DNA from: Cycas panzhihuaensis
Lineage: Eukaryota > Cycadophyta
NCBI GenBank assembly: GCA_023213395.1
Contig: CM041465.1
Span: 158,107,741-158,171,740, forward strand
Length of the DNA: 64,000 nucleotides
Reading direction: 5' to 3'
This document shows positions 33,801 through 46,011 of the stretch, in pieces; position 1 is the stretch's first letter; each line of letters begins with the position of its first letter. The notes under the pieces are model-generated. The model was not told where the DNA came from, searched no databases, and saw nothing but the letters and a program-made list of their open reading frames with translations. The position numbers and the translations under genes were made by a program.

Positions 33801-35828
33801 TAAAGGATTTTATACTTTGTAACATTTTTAACTTCAATGTACCATAAATCATAATTTTCTTTTCCCTTCATTATATAGTTGACATTCTACTTAAATTGGG
33901 TGACATGGTGATGATGAAAAAGTAGAAGAGATGATAGAAATTTATGCCACTAACACATGTGGCTAGTACACCTAGCGCAATAGAGATATAGAAATAAATA
34001 CTATATGATGAAGAGGCAAGCAATGATTAAGTATTTTTTAATAACTATGAAGAGTAACTATAAACAATGATGTAGGAATGAGACTTAATATAGAGCTCAT
34101 AAAAAATGGTGATGTGTCATGCCATTAACCTCTAACTTATATCCAAATGTAGATAAGGTTTCAATGCCTAAGGCTTCTACTATACAATTATGGCCTTCAT
34201 CTGCGATACCCATACCTATGCTTGGTGATGAAATCCAAGTCACAATGGAGCCCAAGTACTCTCAGTCCTCATACAATTCACGAATGAGCAACTATATACC
34301 TTATTCGAAGAGTCAAATGGTACATATATATCCCGTGGCTATGACAAATATTAGATCAGGTTAATTTTAATCTTACATTAAGGTTTTAGCATTATAAGGA
34401 TAATCCCTAAAGGGAGCTTGTAGGTATGGTTAACCTATCACTCTGCCAATATTCTGATTAAGATTAGACCTAGTATGAAACTCACACCTCTCTTAGGGCC
34501 TAAACTTTGGCCAATCGTGGTCTATTTCAACCAAGAAAAGTATGTGCATAAATTAAGAACTCACAGTATAAATTAGATGTAATGGGTCCATTTTAGAGAA
34601 TATACAAATATGTTTATGTTTATGTTGCTAAAATAAATTACGAATATGTTGATGCTTGCTTTTATGCCTCCTTTATATTGCTTTTGTCTATTAATATATA
34701 TGCATATGAACAAACATACAAAGATACTAACTATAAACATCTGATTTTGCTATGATCCAAGTATTTTACTATTATAATGAGTTTTTTTACCTTTGTTATT
34801 TGAAAAACCCCTTTTTTTTTGTTAAGAAAAGGGAAAAAATAAAAAACTTAAAAATTTACTTCTAAACTTAAATTTTGACCAAAACAGAAAGTATTAGAAA
34901 AAGTGAGAGGAATCTGAATCTTCTATTAGAAACTTCTATATTGTCATACAACTATATAAGATGACCAAAATGTTTCAGCTTGAAACTTCACTCTTTTAGA
35001 TGATAGATCTTGATGTATTGAGTCAAAAAATTTTCTAGCGAAACTTTTAAAAATGAGCAGAAATAACCCAAAACTCGTCAAAACTCCTATGAGACTTTCC
35101 TTAGTACAAATCTAAATTTTGAAGAAATCTCTCTCTTTGGTGCATCAAATCTAATAAAACTTGATTTTATGGATTATTTAAGGTTAGATCTACTATAGCT
35201 ATTAAGAAATTTTGATATGCATTGAAAGTTTTGAGAAAATTTCTTAAAAAGAAATCATATTAGGGCTGTATAAACTTCTACTTTTTTAGGCTAATTGTGG
35301 TAGAATTTAGAGATGGTGCAGAAGTTAAAAATATTTGTCTTGCTTGAGCATTCCTATTTGTAAATTTTTAGTAAAAATAGACAACTCTTATTTTTACCTC
35401 TCGTAGGACTAAACAACATTTTTTGAATAATTTCGGTTATTTTCTGCCACATGCAAGTAGCTAAAAATTCATCCTATAGCTTTACAACATAGATTTTATA
35501 ATTAACAACTGATTTATAATGAAAAATCAATAGAATCTCTCTTAATAAAGTTTAAAATTAGCTATAAATATTGATAAAAAATTAATCTTTTTTAGGAGTC
35601 TAAAGTTAGGAAACCTTCTTCCGACTAATAATTTTGATCCTCAATACACCTACAAATAAATAAAAGGATACTGAAATGAAATATAAGGTTTACATAATAA
35701 TTTTTTTAAAATTTTTTAAAAATAATGAGTGCACTCTCCATGTTTTACATTAAAGGTGAAGGAGAGGCAAAATTACTCCATGCTAGTGGAATGGAGTGAA
35801 TAAATCCCCTTCTAGCTCTGATACCACA

Positions 35829-36140
35829 TGAAAGAAGGATGGATCTAGGAATACATCACTCACATACATACAATAGTAATGGAGAATAAAGAAGAGATGA
35901 AAACAAAAAATGAGAGTAAAACTTTGAGGTGAGAATGAATAATGACTCCCTTATTGAGATTTTACATTTTATTATTGATGGTAAGCATTAGTATTAAGAT
36001 TTTCTCACATAATGATATGAACCCAAAATTACATCTAAATGCATATGAAGTATATATCACTAAGAGACTAATGCTAATAATATACCTTAAGGTTACTTAA
36101 TTAATTTACATAAATGACCTTAATACATTAAACTCTTTTA
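35829..36140 (-). repeat. 5' LTR of element E
   Basis: 312 bases, starting TGAAAGAAGGATGG on the + strand and ending CTCTTTTA. It adjoins the perfect tRNA-Met primer site 35815-35826 (+ strand GCTCTGATACCA). Confidence 0.9.
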
Positions 36141-36145
36141 GTTTT

Positions 36146-37990
36146 TATCTTTTTGGGCTATTGTCTAATTGATTAAGTCTTTTCTTATTTAAAATTTTAA
36201 TTACAAAAATCTAATTTTTGACTTTTTAATGGGTGAATTTTACCTCTTGACTTGTATTTTTGGTGCTGCCAAAATATGATTGATTGTATTTTATTAATAA
36301 AGGCACTTTTTTAGTTAATAAAAAGTGACTAGCCATATTTTTTTATTATCATGCATGTAAATTTTTTGATCCATGCACTAATTTTATATACTGCCACCTA
36401 GATTTGATAAAAACTTACCATATTCATACCCAAAACCCTCTCAAACTCTAGTGTGTTCATTCATTCATAGGGTAATGTGCTTGATGTGAAGATTTTGAGT
36501 TTAATTCTTAAGAATTTGAGAGATTTTTGGAGTGATATTTTAGAGATCTATTTTAGAAAAAAAGTGAAGTCAAGGGAAGAGGTTTAAAGTCTTGCTTGTT
36601 ATCTTATTATTATACGAATCTCAATTGTTACTACTTCTCAAGGTACTGGATTTCTTATGAGTTTTTTAGCTTCAAACTTCATATACTTAGCAAGATCTTT
36701 CTTATTCTAGTTTCTTTTATTGTTTTGTAATTCTTTTGGTGACTTCTTGCAACTAGACTTATTCCTCCCCTATGGTTGATATCTGAGATATCTTTATTTG
36801 TGTTTTTCTTGAGAAACTTAGCTAAAAACGATTAGCCCTTTATGGGAAGAAAAGTGGTAGACTATTATGAAGAATGATTATCTCTTCACCATAATTGTCC
36901 AAGTTCTTGAAGAGATGTAGTCTTACATTTCCTTTATTTTTGGCTTTTGTTGTGCTTATTATTCTTAGTTTTCTTGTTAGTTTTAAGGGAAAACTTGAGA
37001 AAGATTGATTGTTTTAAAGGGGAAATAACCATTCTAAGGTAGGAACTCATCAATAGACTAAAAATTTTAGAAAATTACTAGTTGTATGACTTGACTTTAC
37101 TCTCTCCATTCTTCTTTTATTTCAAAAATTTTTGGGTGTATGAATGATATATTTTTGATACAATTGGCTTGTATGAAGTTTAAAGATCTCATAGTATTCA
37201 AATGACTCCATGAGTGATAGAATCTCTTTATTATACTAGTTTATTATTTACTTGTGAGAAGTTTAATTATGGATGATTTCATGTGACTTTTATGGACTAT
37301 ATATCATTCATAGTAACCGAAACATATCTTTGAAATGTCTCATTTCTTTTGAAATCATTCTTCAAATAAGAAAATAACATGTGATTGCAATGAAAGGCTT
37401 CAAATAAATATTACATGTTATTTGATCTTTCATCAAGTTGCATATAGAGTTGCATGTTATGTCAATTACATTTTATGATAGTTATTTTCATTAAAAAGGT
37501 GTGTTTAACATTTAGAAGAAATAGTTTCTCTTTCATTCTTAGTGTGCTTTGTTTTATTAAAAAAAAAGTTACATGTGTCATTAGTTCTCTTACTTGATAT
37601 TGAACAAAAGGTAGATAGATCTTGTTCTCTCTTTATTCTTCTTTGAGACTTTATTTAGTAGAATTTAAAATGTTAAAATGATAAATAGAAAGGAGTCCCT
37701 AGGAAGGATATAAGATACATTGTCAACATACTCTAAATTTAGAACTCCTCCATCTACTTGTGTAGCCTAGTAGATTCTAGTATTTCTTTCACATCTTAGC
37801 TTTTTGTTATCCCATAAGCCTCTTATCTCTTGACTTATACTTGAGACAAATGAAGCATAACACTAGCTAAGAGATAATAGGTCTAGGCCCAACTAAAATA
37901 TGCCATCTTTCTGGCGACTATATTGGGGAGTACCATTTATTTTCTTGTTTAAAGTGATAAAAACTATAACACCGACTCAAAGGCAATCAT
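36146..37990. other. Leader/LTR region of element D, noncoding
   Basis: AT-rich sequence continuing from 21835 across copia E. No coding frame of note and no matching copy elsewhere in the window. It should contain the element D promoter and leader if D is one LTR element. Confidence 0.4.
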
Positions 37991-38099
37991 TTAGACTTCA
38001 AGGTCCCCCACCTAATTTTTAATTACAACCCTTACATTCCACTTGTGAAGTTCCATATTCTTATGTTGACTCTTCAAAATATCATATAAATAATACCTA

Positions 38100-39690
38100 T
38101 ATTTATCCCTCTAAAGATTCAACCTAATTATATGAAATACCTATGGAGTAAGGGTACCCAGATCCCTCTCAATTCCATAGTGATGTTTCTCTCACAAATC
38201 CTTCTTTTGTACAAGAAGAAATACTTCCTACTCAAGTGTACTTATTGTATTATGAGCTAGTTTTTACTAAGGTCCTTACTCCTCTTCATATGCATAGATA
38301 TCAAGATCCTTTTTATTCAGAGACTCATACCATGATATCACCTCCATGACACCATCAATTCGATCTATTATGTGAGGAGTATGAGTTAATATAAGTTTAG
38401 CCTTCAATTACTCTTGATACCACTCTATCACTTTTACTATCCCATCCCCCTTTACCAAGGCCTCATTCTCCTCCTTTGGGGGAGGTTGAAGATCATAAGT
38501 CAGTTCATTCTTAGCCTCTTCCCTCACCTTCTACGTTGCAAGTCTGAACCTACTCTTCTCGTGTGGTACCTTCTACATACGAGGGTACCTCTACTACACC
38601 TATCCAAGGTAACCTTAGTCCTTCTTATGCTCCTACCTCTTATCAAGTAAGTATACCTTAATCAAATTCACAACCTATTTGTTCCTATCCTACTAGGGTA
38701 GCCTCTTCTCACCTTGTTACATCTTCAACTTAATTACCAATTCATTCAGCCTATAGAGTTGCGCCTCAAGGTATTAAACCTCATACTTCTTCTCTTAGAG
38801 CACCTAACGTAGTCCGTTCTTCCCAATATATTCCTCAAACTCATCTTGTTTATCCTTATGCTTTAGTTAGTTAATCTGAACTTGTAGGATTTTCTAATCT
38901 TATCTCATCATCTCACATTCCTAAACTAGTTCTATAATAAATCCCTTTTCTTTCTTTCAATTCTATTCTTCCCTAATATCCTATGCTATAAACCAATTCT
39001 TTGCTTAATCCCACAGTTTGATTTAACCTTTTATTCACTCTTCCATCCCATTTTTTTCCTCAATAATAACAACCCATCCCTTTTACCACTCCACATCCAT
39101 TATCCTTACCTTAACACTCTACTACGTTGAGGCCAAGGAAGACTTTTCTAGACTAGATGAAGTCTCCTTTTCCATGTGAGGTATTATTATCTCCTATGCC
39201 TCCATTCTTACCCGAGTTACCTAAATTCTCAAGTAACTCCTCCCAAGACCCAACTTCTCATATATAATCATTTACACTTATTGATATGGATTTCATGCCA
39301 TATGATTATGTTATGATGCACTTGTTTCCTAAATCACTTCAAGGTGACGCCTTGAAATGGTTTTATCAACTTTTCTCAGTCTCTGTCCTCTTATTTCAAT
39401 AACTAGTTGATTCTTTTATCCACTATTTTGATATAACGAGACCTTTCAAATTTGGCATTACATCTCTTTTAGTTATTAAACAAAATCATGATGAAACTTC
39501 TAGGAATTTCATGAGAAGATTCCAAGGCCAAACATACAATTGCCATTCATGTCTTGATCCTAACCTCCTTTTCAATCTATTTACTAATGCTTTGAGGCCA
39601 CATGTTCATCTTAAAGTATTAAAGCTTGGTCCTCAAAGCTATAAAGAAGTTGTTGATTGGTGTTTGGATTTAGAAACTTTTGAAATTTAG
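38100..39690 (+). pseudogene. gag of element D
   Basis: 38400-39270 encodes a Pro/Ser/Thr-rich stretch in one broken frame, usual for the N-terminal part of Tat gag. From about 39285 the capsid domain reads MDFMPYDYVMMHLFPKSLQG then DALKWFYQL, and from 39475 KQNHDETSRNFMRRFQGQT and NALRPHVHLKVLKLG. This is the SL-G-AL-WF--L / KQ---ES---F--R pattern of Ty3/gypsy gag. Stops near 39400 and 39690 break it. 39691-40374 continues as a broken linker. Confidence 0.7.
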
Positions 39691-40374
39691 GCAGGTATTA
39701 AGAAGGTTGGGAAATTTCTTCCCTCTAAAGAAACCATTTAAACAACTAAGACCTCCCATCTTGAGCCCACTTATGATTACTTAAGTTCTTCTATTAGATC
39801 ATTGGAGTGTGTAATCAATACCAATTTGCATGTTGATGGTCCTACCCAAAATCAACCCTCTTAAGAGATGAAAGTAATTCATCTTACATAAGGGAGGAAG
39901 AAACAAACTCCTCCTCCATCCCTTCCTCTTTTTAGAAAGACTAAATAGTGTTCTTACCACCAAATGGATACACATGATAGAAGTGAATATCATAACATCA
40001 CAAGACTAAATGATTCATAAAGATCCCTTACCTCAACATAAGGATAAAGGAAACAAAGATGACAAGGGCAAGGCAAAATAGGTTTAAGATAATGAAGATG
40101 AGCCTTCTAGTTCTAATTCGTTTAAGAAGACTACTACTCCCGTTAATCCTTAGACAAAATATACTAATAATCAAGCTTGACCACCTCTTAAAGGTGGTGA
40201 GACTAAGAGAACAATTATCATAGTGGAGGCTACAAAGATTGTAGTTCCATCTAAATCACTTAATAATTTGATGGCAAAGAACCCTGACTCTTTACCTCTT
40301 GTACCCCACATCCCATCAAGTTTAGATCCATTCCTTCTAATATAAATGATGGATTATACTCTTTAGTCAATGAG

Positions 40375-40917
40375 TTGAAGACTATTCCTTCTAGTATTTC
40401 AATCATAAATTTGCTAAAGTATTATCTCGAGCAATGTCAACTCTTGTTTGATGCATTGAGAGTTGCTACTGTAGTCAGTTCATCTACTTCCATACTTTCT
40501 TTTGACCTAGCCATATTATCAAATCAGATCGCTCATGCTCCAAATGACATGCCTTTATTTTATATTGAAATAATTAAGGATGTCATTAATATTAAACATG
40601 TCATTATTAATGAAGGATCATCTGTTAATATAATCACTCTTCATCTTGTTGAGGATCTAGAAATTTTGGTCTTTGATCTATGTGAGTGGATTTATCATGG
40701 ATACAATAAAAATAAAAAAGTTTCCCTTGGTCAAGTTACTCCTCCTATAACTCTAGAAAAAAAGATGTTTCATATTAAACTAACTATTATTGATCTCAAT
40801 TTAGAACACAACATCCTCTTGGGTAGACCATGGATCATCCAAATGGTTAATGTTTTCTCTTCCCTTTTCAATGAACTCAGGTTCATCCATGAAGGAGAAT
40901 TAAATATTATAAACTAG
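40375..40917 (+). pseudogene. Protease region of element D (longest intact frame of D)
   Basis: 180 open codons. DMPLFYIEII and a VIINEGSSVNIITLHLVEDL block match the Tat protease DVPL... and VLVD-GSSLN active site; the catalytic Asp is Asn here. The C-terminal ILLGRPWIIQMVNVFSSLFN block matches LLGRPWIH-A-AVPSTLHQ. The enzyme would process Gag-Pol. The lost Asp predicts no activity even though the frame is open. Confidence 0.75.
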
Positions 40918-42879
40918 AAGCTAAAGCCTATTAAATAGTCAATCCCACTTATTGAGGCCTTTTCTAAGCCTAGTGAGTCATCTAACTCTATAAATTATTT
41001 CTTTGAATCATTAGGTTTAGGCCTATACATTGCCATTGAAACTCCTCCTCCTCAAGGAGAATTAAAAGGTGTTGATTTGGTGCAAATTATCCCTATTACA
41101 CTAGGTCCCTCATCCACTCCTTATTCTTTGGGTCCTACTTATCAATCTTTGGTTTCCTCTTCTTATTTTAATGAAGAAATAACTTCATGATTTACTACAT
41201 CTTGTGAAGAAACAACCATGAGGGAAACTACTAATTCAAATATGTCGCCATCTACTAAAAGTCATTTTTCTAAAGTTTTATGTTTGTCTTTGATGACAAA
41301 TGGTCCTGTTTCTTCTACTATGATTATTCCTTTGATTAATCATGTGATTTCTTTTTCACATGATGTTCCTACTAATGCTACACCTTTTTTCTCTTGGTCT
41401 TCTCTTTTTGTTACATGGTTCAATAGACTTGAGAAAAAGATGTTACTATATAGGCACCAGACTTAAAATTAAATGATGAGGTTAGCAATTCATATAATAC
41501 TTTTTAAAGGAATCAAAATACCTCCAATCAAGTATGAGAAGTGAATTTGGTTTCTATTATTTCCTTTACTTCTCATTATTCGATAGATGCTCCTCCATCA
41601 TCCCTCTTCTTGATATCTTTATCTCAAGATCATCATTCTTACCATCAAGAATTTAAACGAACCTTTGCTTTGACTTGGGAATTTATTGATAGACCCTTTT
41701 CCTTCTCTCAAGTCTCTTCAATCATTGGGTTTGTTCCTACCTATCCTAACTTTTTGGTTGATTAAACCCTACATTTTAAGCCATATTCTTTATCTACTGA
41801 TCTAGCAAAAAACTTACTCCTCATCAATCTTTTTCACTTAAATCACTTTGAAAATGATGAGATGATCCTTAAGCATTTATTGGGATCATCCTCTAATCTT
41901 CTCTTCAGTCATCCTAGATTAGGTTTCACAAAGGTAATATGACTTGATTCATCACTAGTTGATCACTCCTAACTTTAGGAGACTGTTTGTCTTATAGAGC
42001 CTGCTCCTCATTTTGAAGAGGGAATTTTTTTTTACTTGTGATCATATAAGTCTATTGCCCCTTCTAGTATATGTGTTGATTGTGAGTGTTTTTTTTAAAG
42101 ATTATCAACCTTTTCTTTTTTGAGTTCCATGCTTAAGAGAGAATTTGGACCCCTAGTTTTATTGTTAATACTTGCCTTTGATAAGAGGTTTGTTTATTAG
42201 CTTCAAATATTTTATTATTTACTTGAATTATATCTTTACTTACTAGTCCTTCATCTTGAGGATACCTTCTTGGTCATTCATCATCCTTTTTTTTTTCTTT
42301 TTGTTATCCTCAAATTTCTCTATCTACACTTTTGAGGTGAATACTCATTGTGTCACCTTCCCTTTACATTTGAAGATACTCTGATTTAGATCTCCTCTTT
42401 CTCCCATGGCTCAATCTTTAAGGAGATTAGTCACTTATTTTACCTTTGGTTTAATTGAGTAAAAGAACTTCATAATTAGATGGTTATGAATTATTTCTTA
42501 TAAATATAAAAAAAAAGTGAAAGGTTATTTATAAAATAATTAATAAAATAAAATAAAAAGTATATCATTATCATCCTCTTGTAATCTGGGGTAAGTTGCA
42601 TAATAACTTCATCCCCACTTATCTATGTAATAGGTTGGGTTCATTTGGATGAGTCATTTAAGATGTTCATGTCTAGTTGCTTGGGTCTACTATGGCCTTA
42701 ACTATGATCGAACCCTGCTTGACACTTGTTATTCTTGTTGATTATGGTTATCCCAATTATGATTTTACCTTTTCCTCCTTATAGTTAGAACCAACCTCAT
42801 TTACTACATTTTTCTTATTGATTGATTTTTGCACTCTCTTTTATTGATCACATCATCTCTAAATACTAGTCCTATCTTC
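40918..42879 (+). other. Stretch between protease and aRNH of element D
   Basis: Two open frames (41218-41466 and 41541-41765) are Ser/Thr/Pro-rich and carry none of the RT, RNase H or integrase motifs that elements A, C and H show. The length (about 2 kb) is too short for RT-RH-INT (about 3 kb). I see no domain here. Confidence 0.5.
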
Positions 42880-43280
42880 CCATAACATTGAGTATTTTCA
42901 CTAATAGAGGTAACCTGGGACCATCTACTATTGCTTGGGTTATGTATAACCAATTAGGAAATCCCCTTCTCTTTGCTAACCTATTTATACTTAGAGTAAC
43001 CAACAATGAACTCGAATACTCTACTATTATAGGAGCCTTGTCTAATATTTTTTATTTTTATCTTGGACCCATTGTCATTTATTTTAAATCTTAGATTATA
43101 GTTTACTAGTTAGTTGGGATATATTAGGTACACTCTTCATGACTCTTTCTCCTTCATCATCAGGCTTCATCGTTGATGTCATTGTTCTCTTCAATCACTA
43201 TCTAGTATGTTTCTCAGATCTTTAATACTGAAGCAGATGGTCTTGTTTCTTTTATCTTAGATGATTACATTGATTGACTC
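42880..43280 (+). pseudogene. aRNH (second-type RNase H) of element D
   Basis: The frame 42888-43094 reads FTNRGNLGPSTIAWVMYNQL, where FTDGS--GNPG is expected (catalytic Asp now Asn), then TNNELEYSTIIGALSN, the TNN-AEY--II-AL block with its Glu. After a frame change, FNTEADGLVSFILDD (about 43223-43268) matches the closing N-EAD-L motif. Same family as the aRNH of element A. The catalytic first Asp is lost. Confidence 0.75.
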
Positions 43281-44083
43281 TTATCTTTTATTGGGGACAC
43301 CCTAGTTCAGAATGATATTAACTACCACTCCATAAAGAGTATAAACTACATGTTTTTAAGAATGAAGGTTTAAGTAGTGTGAAGGTTAAGATCATAGGTT
43401 TAGAGATGAAATGAAGTGTTAGAAAGGATAGACCCATGCAGGAATCATATTTTGTGGAGGATCTTGACAGGGGGAAAGATCCTAAAATCTTCTTTCCCTT
43501 AGAAAAAGCCAACAATAAATCCAATATACTTGAGAAACTAGTTGTTTATCAAGTGAAATTACTCTTTCATTTTATAAATAACATGTTTTTCTTAAGATAT
43601 ATTATATGAATATGGATTTTGTTCTATGTTTATATAATTTGTCTAGAGTATAATGTGAATTATGTAAGTTTTCCTTTAGAGAGACTTATAGTATTTCATT
43701 TTCTACTTTTATATACCTATTACTATTTGTTTTAAATGGTTTTATATTTATAGAAATAGAATTAGTAATCCTTTCCATCTACTCCCTTTTATATTTTGTC
43801 TATCTCCCATCCTTCATTATTCCTTATATTTTTTTCTTCTAAGATATCTTTACACTCCAGAATAAGTATAAACTACCATGCATATACTAATAATAAAAAA
43901 AAATTAAATAAAATGATAAAAGAAGAAAAAAGAGAAAATATATAAAACCATTATATTTTTTCATGGATCTTCACACTAATGAATGTGTATCACATTTAAT
44001 TTATAAAAGGGAAATAAAGGAGAGGAAAGAGTTTAGAGTTAATCATCCATTATGTACGATACACAAGTTATGAGGAAAATGAT
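43281..44083. other. 3' part of element D, noncoding
   Basis: AT-rich, no domain. A purine run ACAGGGGGAAAGA at about 43468-43480 could be a polypurine tract. No LTR match to 21499-21835 or to 36146-37990 was seen by eye. Confidence 0.35.
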
Positions 44084-44155
44084 CTATCTATCCATCTATC
44101 TATACACACACAGACATAGACACAGACACACACATACATAGACATACACACACAA
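44084..44155. repeat. Compound microsatellite, ATCT then CA-rich
   Basis: Imperfect ATCT/ATCC repeats (44084-44103) pass into ACAC/ACAGACAT repeats (to about 44155). It ends only about 12 bases before chromovirus C coding resumes, so it sits at the very edge of the element D insertion. Confidence 0.8.
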
Positions 44156-44167
44156 AAGACCCAATAA

Positions 44168-44520
44168 TTCATAGTTGAGTATGATGCACTAGGCACATGG
44201 GTAGGTGTAACTCTACTACACAACCATCCCATTACATATGAAAGATAAAAACTAAATTTATAAGAAAGAGCTAAGAGCACTTATTATAAGGAGATGTTAG
44301 CCATTTCTTAAGTCCTAGTAAAATAGAGGCAATATTTAGTAGAGGCAAAATTTATCGCCAAGAATGACCACCACAACTTATAGTATTTTCTAATACAATA
44401 AGATTTATTTGAGAAGTAATAAGAGTGGGTTATCAAAATCTAGGATTATGACTTTAAAACATCATATAAGAGAAGAAAAGAGAGCATTATAGATGATGTA
44501 CTATAAAGGAAGTATGGGGA
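44168..44520 (+). pseudogene. RNase H of element C, after the insertion
   Basis: Resumes with IVEYDALGTWVGVTLLHNH, the F-VE-DASG-G-GAVL start (first Asp), then ITYER, STYYKEMLAIS (Glu) and, in shifted frames, KFIAKNDHHNL (where TDH is usual) and a degraded ADALSR end near 44500. It completes the domain begun at NFTKHF (21478-21498). Inactive through stops. Confidence 0.75.
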
Positions 44521-44559
44521 TGACAATTGCTCGACCATCATAGTAATTATACTTACATG

Positions 44560-45985
44560 GCTTAAAGAGTTACACCATGAATATGTACAAGATACAAAGG
44601 TAAAGGAAATCATGGATAAAAATTCTAAAGAGCTAGTAGAGACTCATTGGTTAAAGAAGGGAAGAGCACCTTACTTTATAAGAATAGAATCTACTTACAC
44701 CAAGGATCATAATTTAAAGAAGTAGCCCTTAGGAGCATCATAACTTGCCTATAACTAAATATTTAGTGTTCCTCAAAACTTATAAAAGGATAAAAAGATT
44801 ATTCTACTAGAGGGGATTAAAGGTCAACATAAAGAGATTTATCTTTGAGTATGAGACTTGTTAGAGACAAAAGACAAAGTTAGTATAGACTCTAAGGTTA
44901 CTACAACCTTTAGAATAACCTGAATAAAAGTACAAGGAAATATCTATGGACTTTATAATAGAACTTCCAAAATCAGGAACTAAAGGCTCCCTATTTGTAG
45001 TAGTGGATTGTCTAGCAAAGTATGCATATTTCATTCCCATCCAAGCATCATTTAAAGCATCTCAAATAGTTGAGGTATTTATGGAGAACATCCATAGGGT
45101 ACATGATTTTTTAAAAAAGATAGTTAGCAATAGAGATCCAAAATTCATAATCTATTTTTGGAAAGACTTATTTAAATTAGTAGGGACCCAACTTTCTATG
45201 AGTATAATATACCATCCCTAAACATATAGATAAATCAAAGTTGTTAACAAAAATTTGGAGGTATATTTATGATGCTACATCAAAGATAACCAACCTAAAT
45301 GGTTAAAATGGGCCCACCTAATTGAATATTGGTATAACACTAATTACTACTCTTTCATCAAAATAACACCCTTTATGGCATTATATATTTATTCGTACCT
45401 TATACTAGTGAATTATATTTGGGGTATAACTAAAACTCCTATAGTAGAGGAATTAATAACATAATTTGAGAAAATTCTAGAAGAGCTTAAGCAAAATTAT
45501 GATGCTATAATGAATTAGATAAAGTAGCAAGTTGATCAAAAGAGGACTAAAAGAAAATGTGAAGTAGGAGGCTAGGTCTGTATAAGGTTGTAACTATATA
45601 AATAGGCCTCTCTTAAGTAGTATGGAAAATATAAACTTGTACCTAGATTCTACAATCCATACAAAATTCAAGGAAGAATTGGAGAAGTAGCTTATACCCT
45701 TGGGCTACCTCAAGGTAACAAGATTCATAATGTATTCCATATATCCAACATTAAGAAAAAGGTTGGGTATCACATTGGCATAATAATTAAATTACCAATA
45801 ACATATGAAGAGGTAAAAGTTATGTTAGAACTTGAAAGAATAATATATATTCGCTAATGTAATCTCAAATTATGGGATATCATAGAGTATCTAATTAAAT
45901 AGAAGGGATTACCACAACTATAAGTAATATGGGAGAGCAAACAATTCATTCAAAGTCACCCATCATTACCAATTCTTTGTAAGAA
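44560..45985 (+). pseudogene. Integrase with C-terminal chromodomain, element C
   Basis: Best stretch 44946-45221: MDFIIELPKSGTKGSLFVVV with DCLAKYAYF (first Asp), IVSNRDPKFI (second Asp, S-RD) and MSIIYHP. Then NTNYYSFIKITPFMALY and [16 protein letters not shown]. At about 45825-45950 [11 protein letters not shown] and IIEYLIK-KGLP--VIWESKQFI match a chromodomain (LD-R------EYL-KWKGLP---WE). The chromodomain is known to steer integration to chromatin marks. Stops and frame changes throughout. Confidence 0.8.
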
Positions 45986-45994
45986 AAGTGATTC

Positions 45995-46011
45995 TTTTGA
46001 GGGGAGGAACT
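45995..46011 (+). other. Polypurine tract of element C
   Basis: TTTTGAGGGGAGGAACT lies directly before the TGTTGCAATCC start of the 3' LTR; it would prime plus-strand DNA synthesis. Confidence 0.7.

Larger units (their letters stand above)
21836..36140 (-). mobile_element. Element E: Ty1/copia retrotransposon inserted in element D
   Basis: LTRs at 21836-22148 (3') and 35829-36140 (5') in - orientation; the same 5 bases GTTTT flank it at 21831-21835 and 36141-36145, a perfect target duplication. The primer site, read on the - strand, is TGGTATCAGAGC (35815-35826), a perfect initiator tRNA-Met complement; the polypurine tract is AAGGGAGGGGAT (22149-22160). It contains copia F (22260-28391, with its duplication) and a 647-base solo-LTR-like insert. 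Without these it is about 7.5 kb. Coding order on the - strand: gag, INT, RT, RNase H. Broken throughout. Confidence 0.93.
21499..44167 (+). mobile_element. Element D: Tat-like gypsy element with gag, PR and aRNH, no RT or INT seen
   Basis: Outer limits are set by where chromovirus C coding stops and resumes. Own sequence is 21499-21835 and 36146-44167 (about 8.3 kb); the rest is copia E with its insertions. It holds a Pro/Ser-rich gag leader, a Tat gag domain, a protease and an aRNH. No RT, gypsy RNase H or integrase could be found between protease and aRNH. No LTR pair was found and the ends do not show TG...CA, so boundaries may hide a further rearrangement. Confidence 0.6.

Noticed and set aside
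44040-44280. Possible - strand membrane protein with VCVCVYVCVC repeats
   Set aside because: It is the microsatellite read in translation; the + strand here is chromovirus RNase H.
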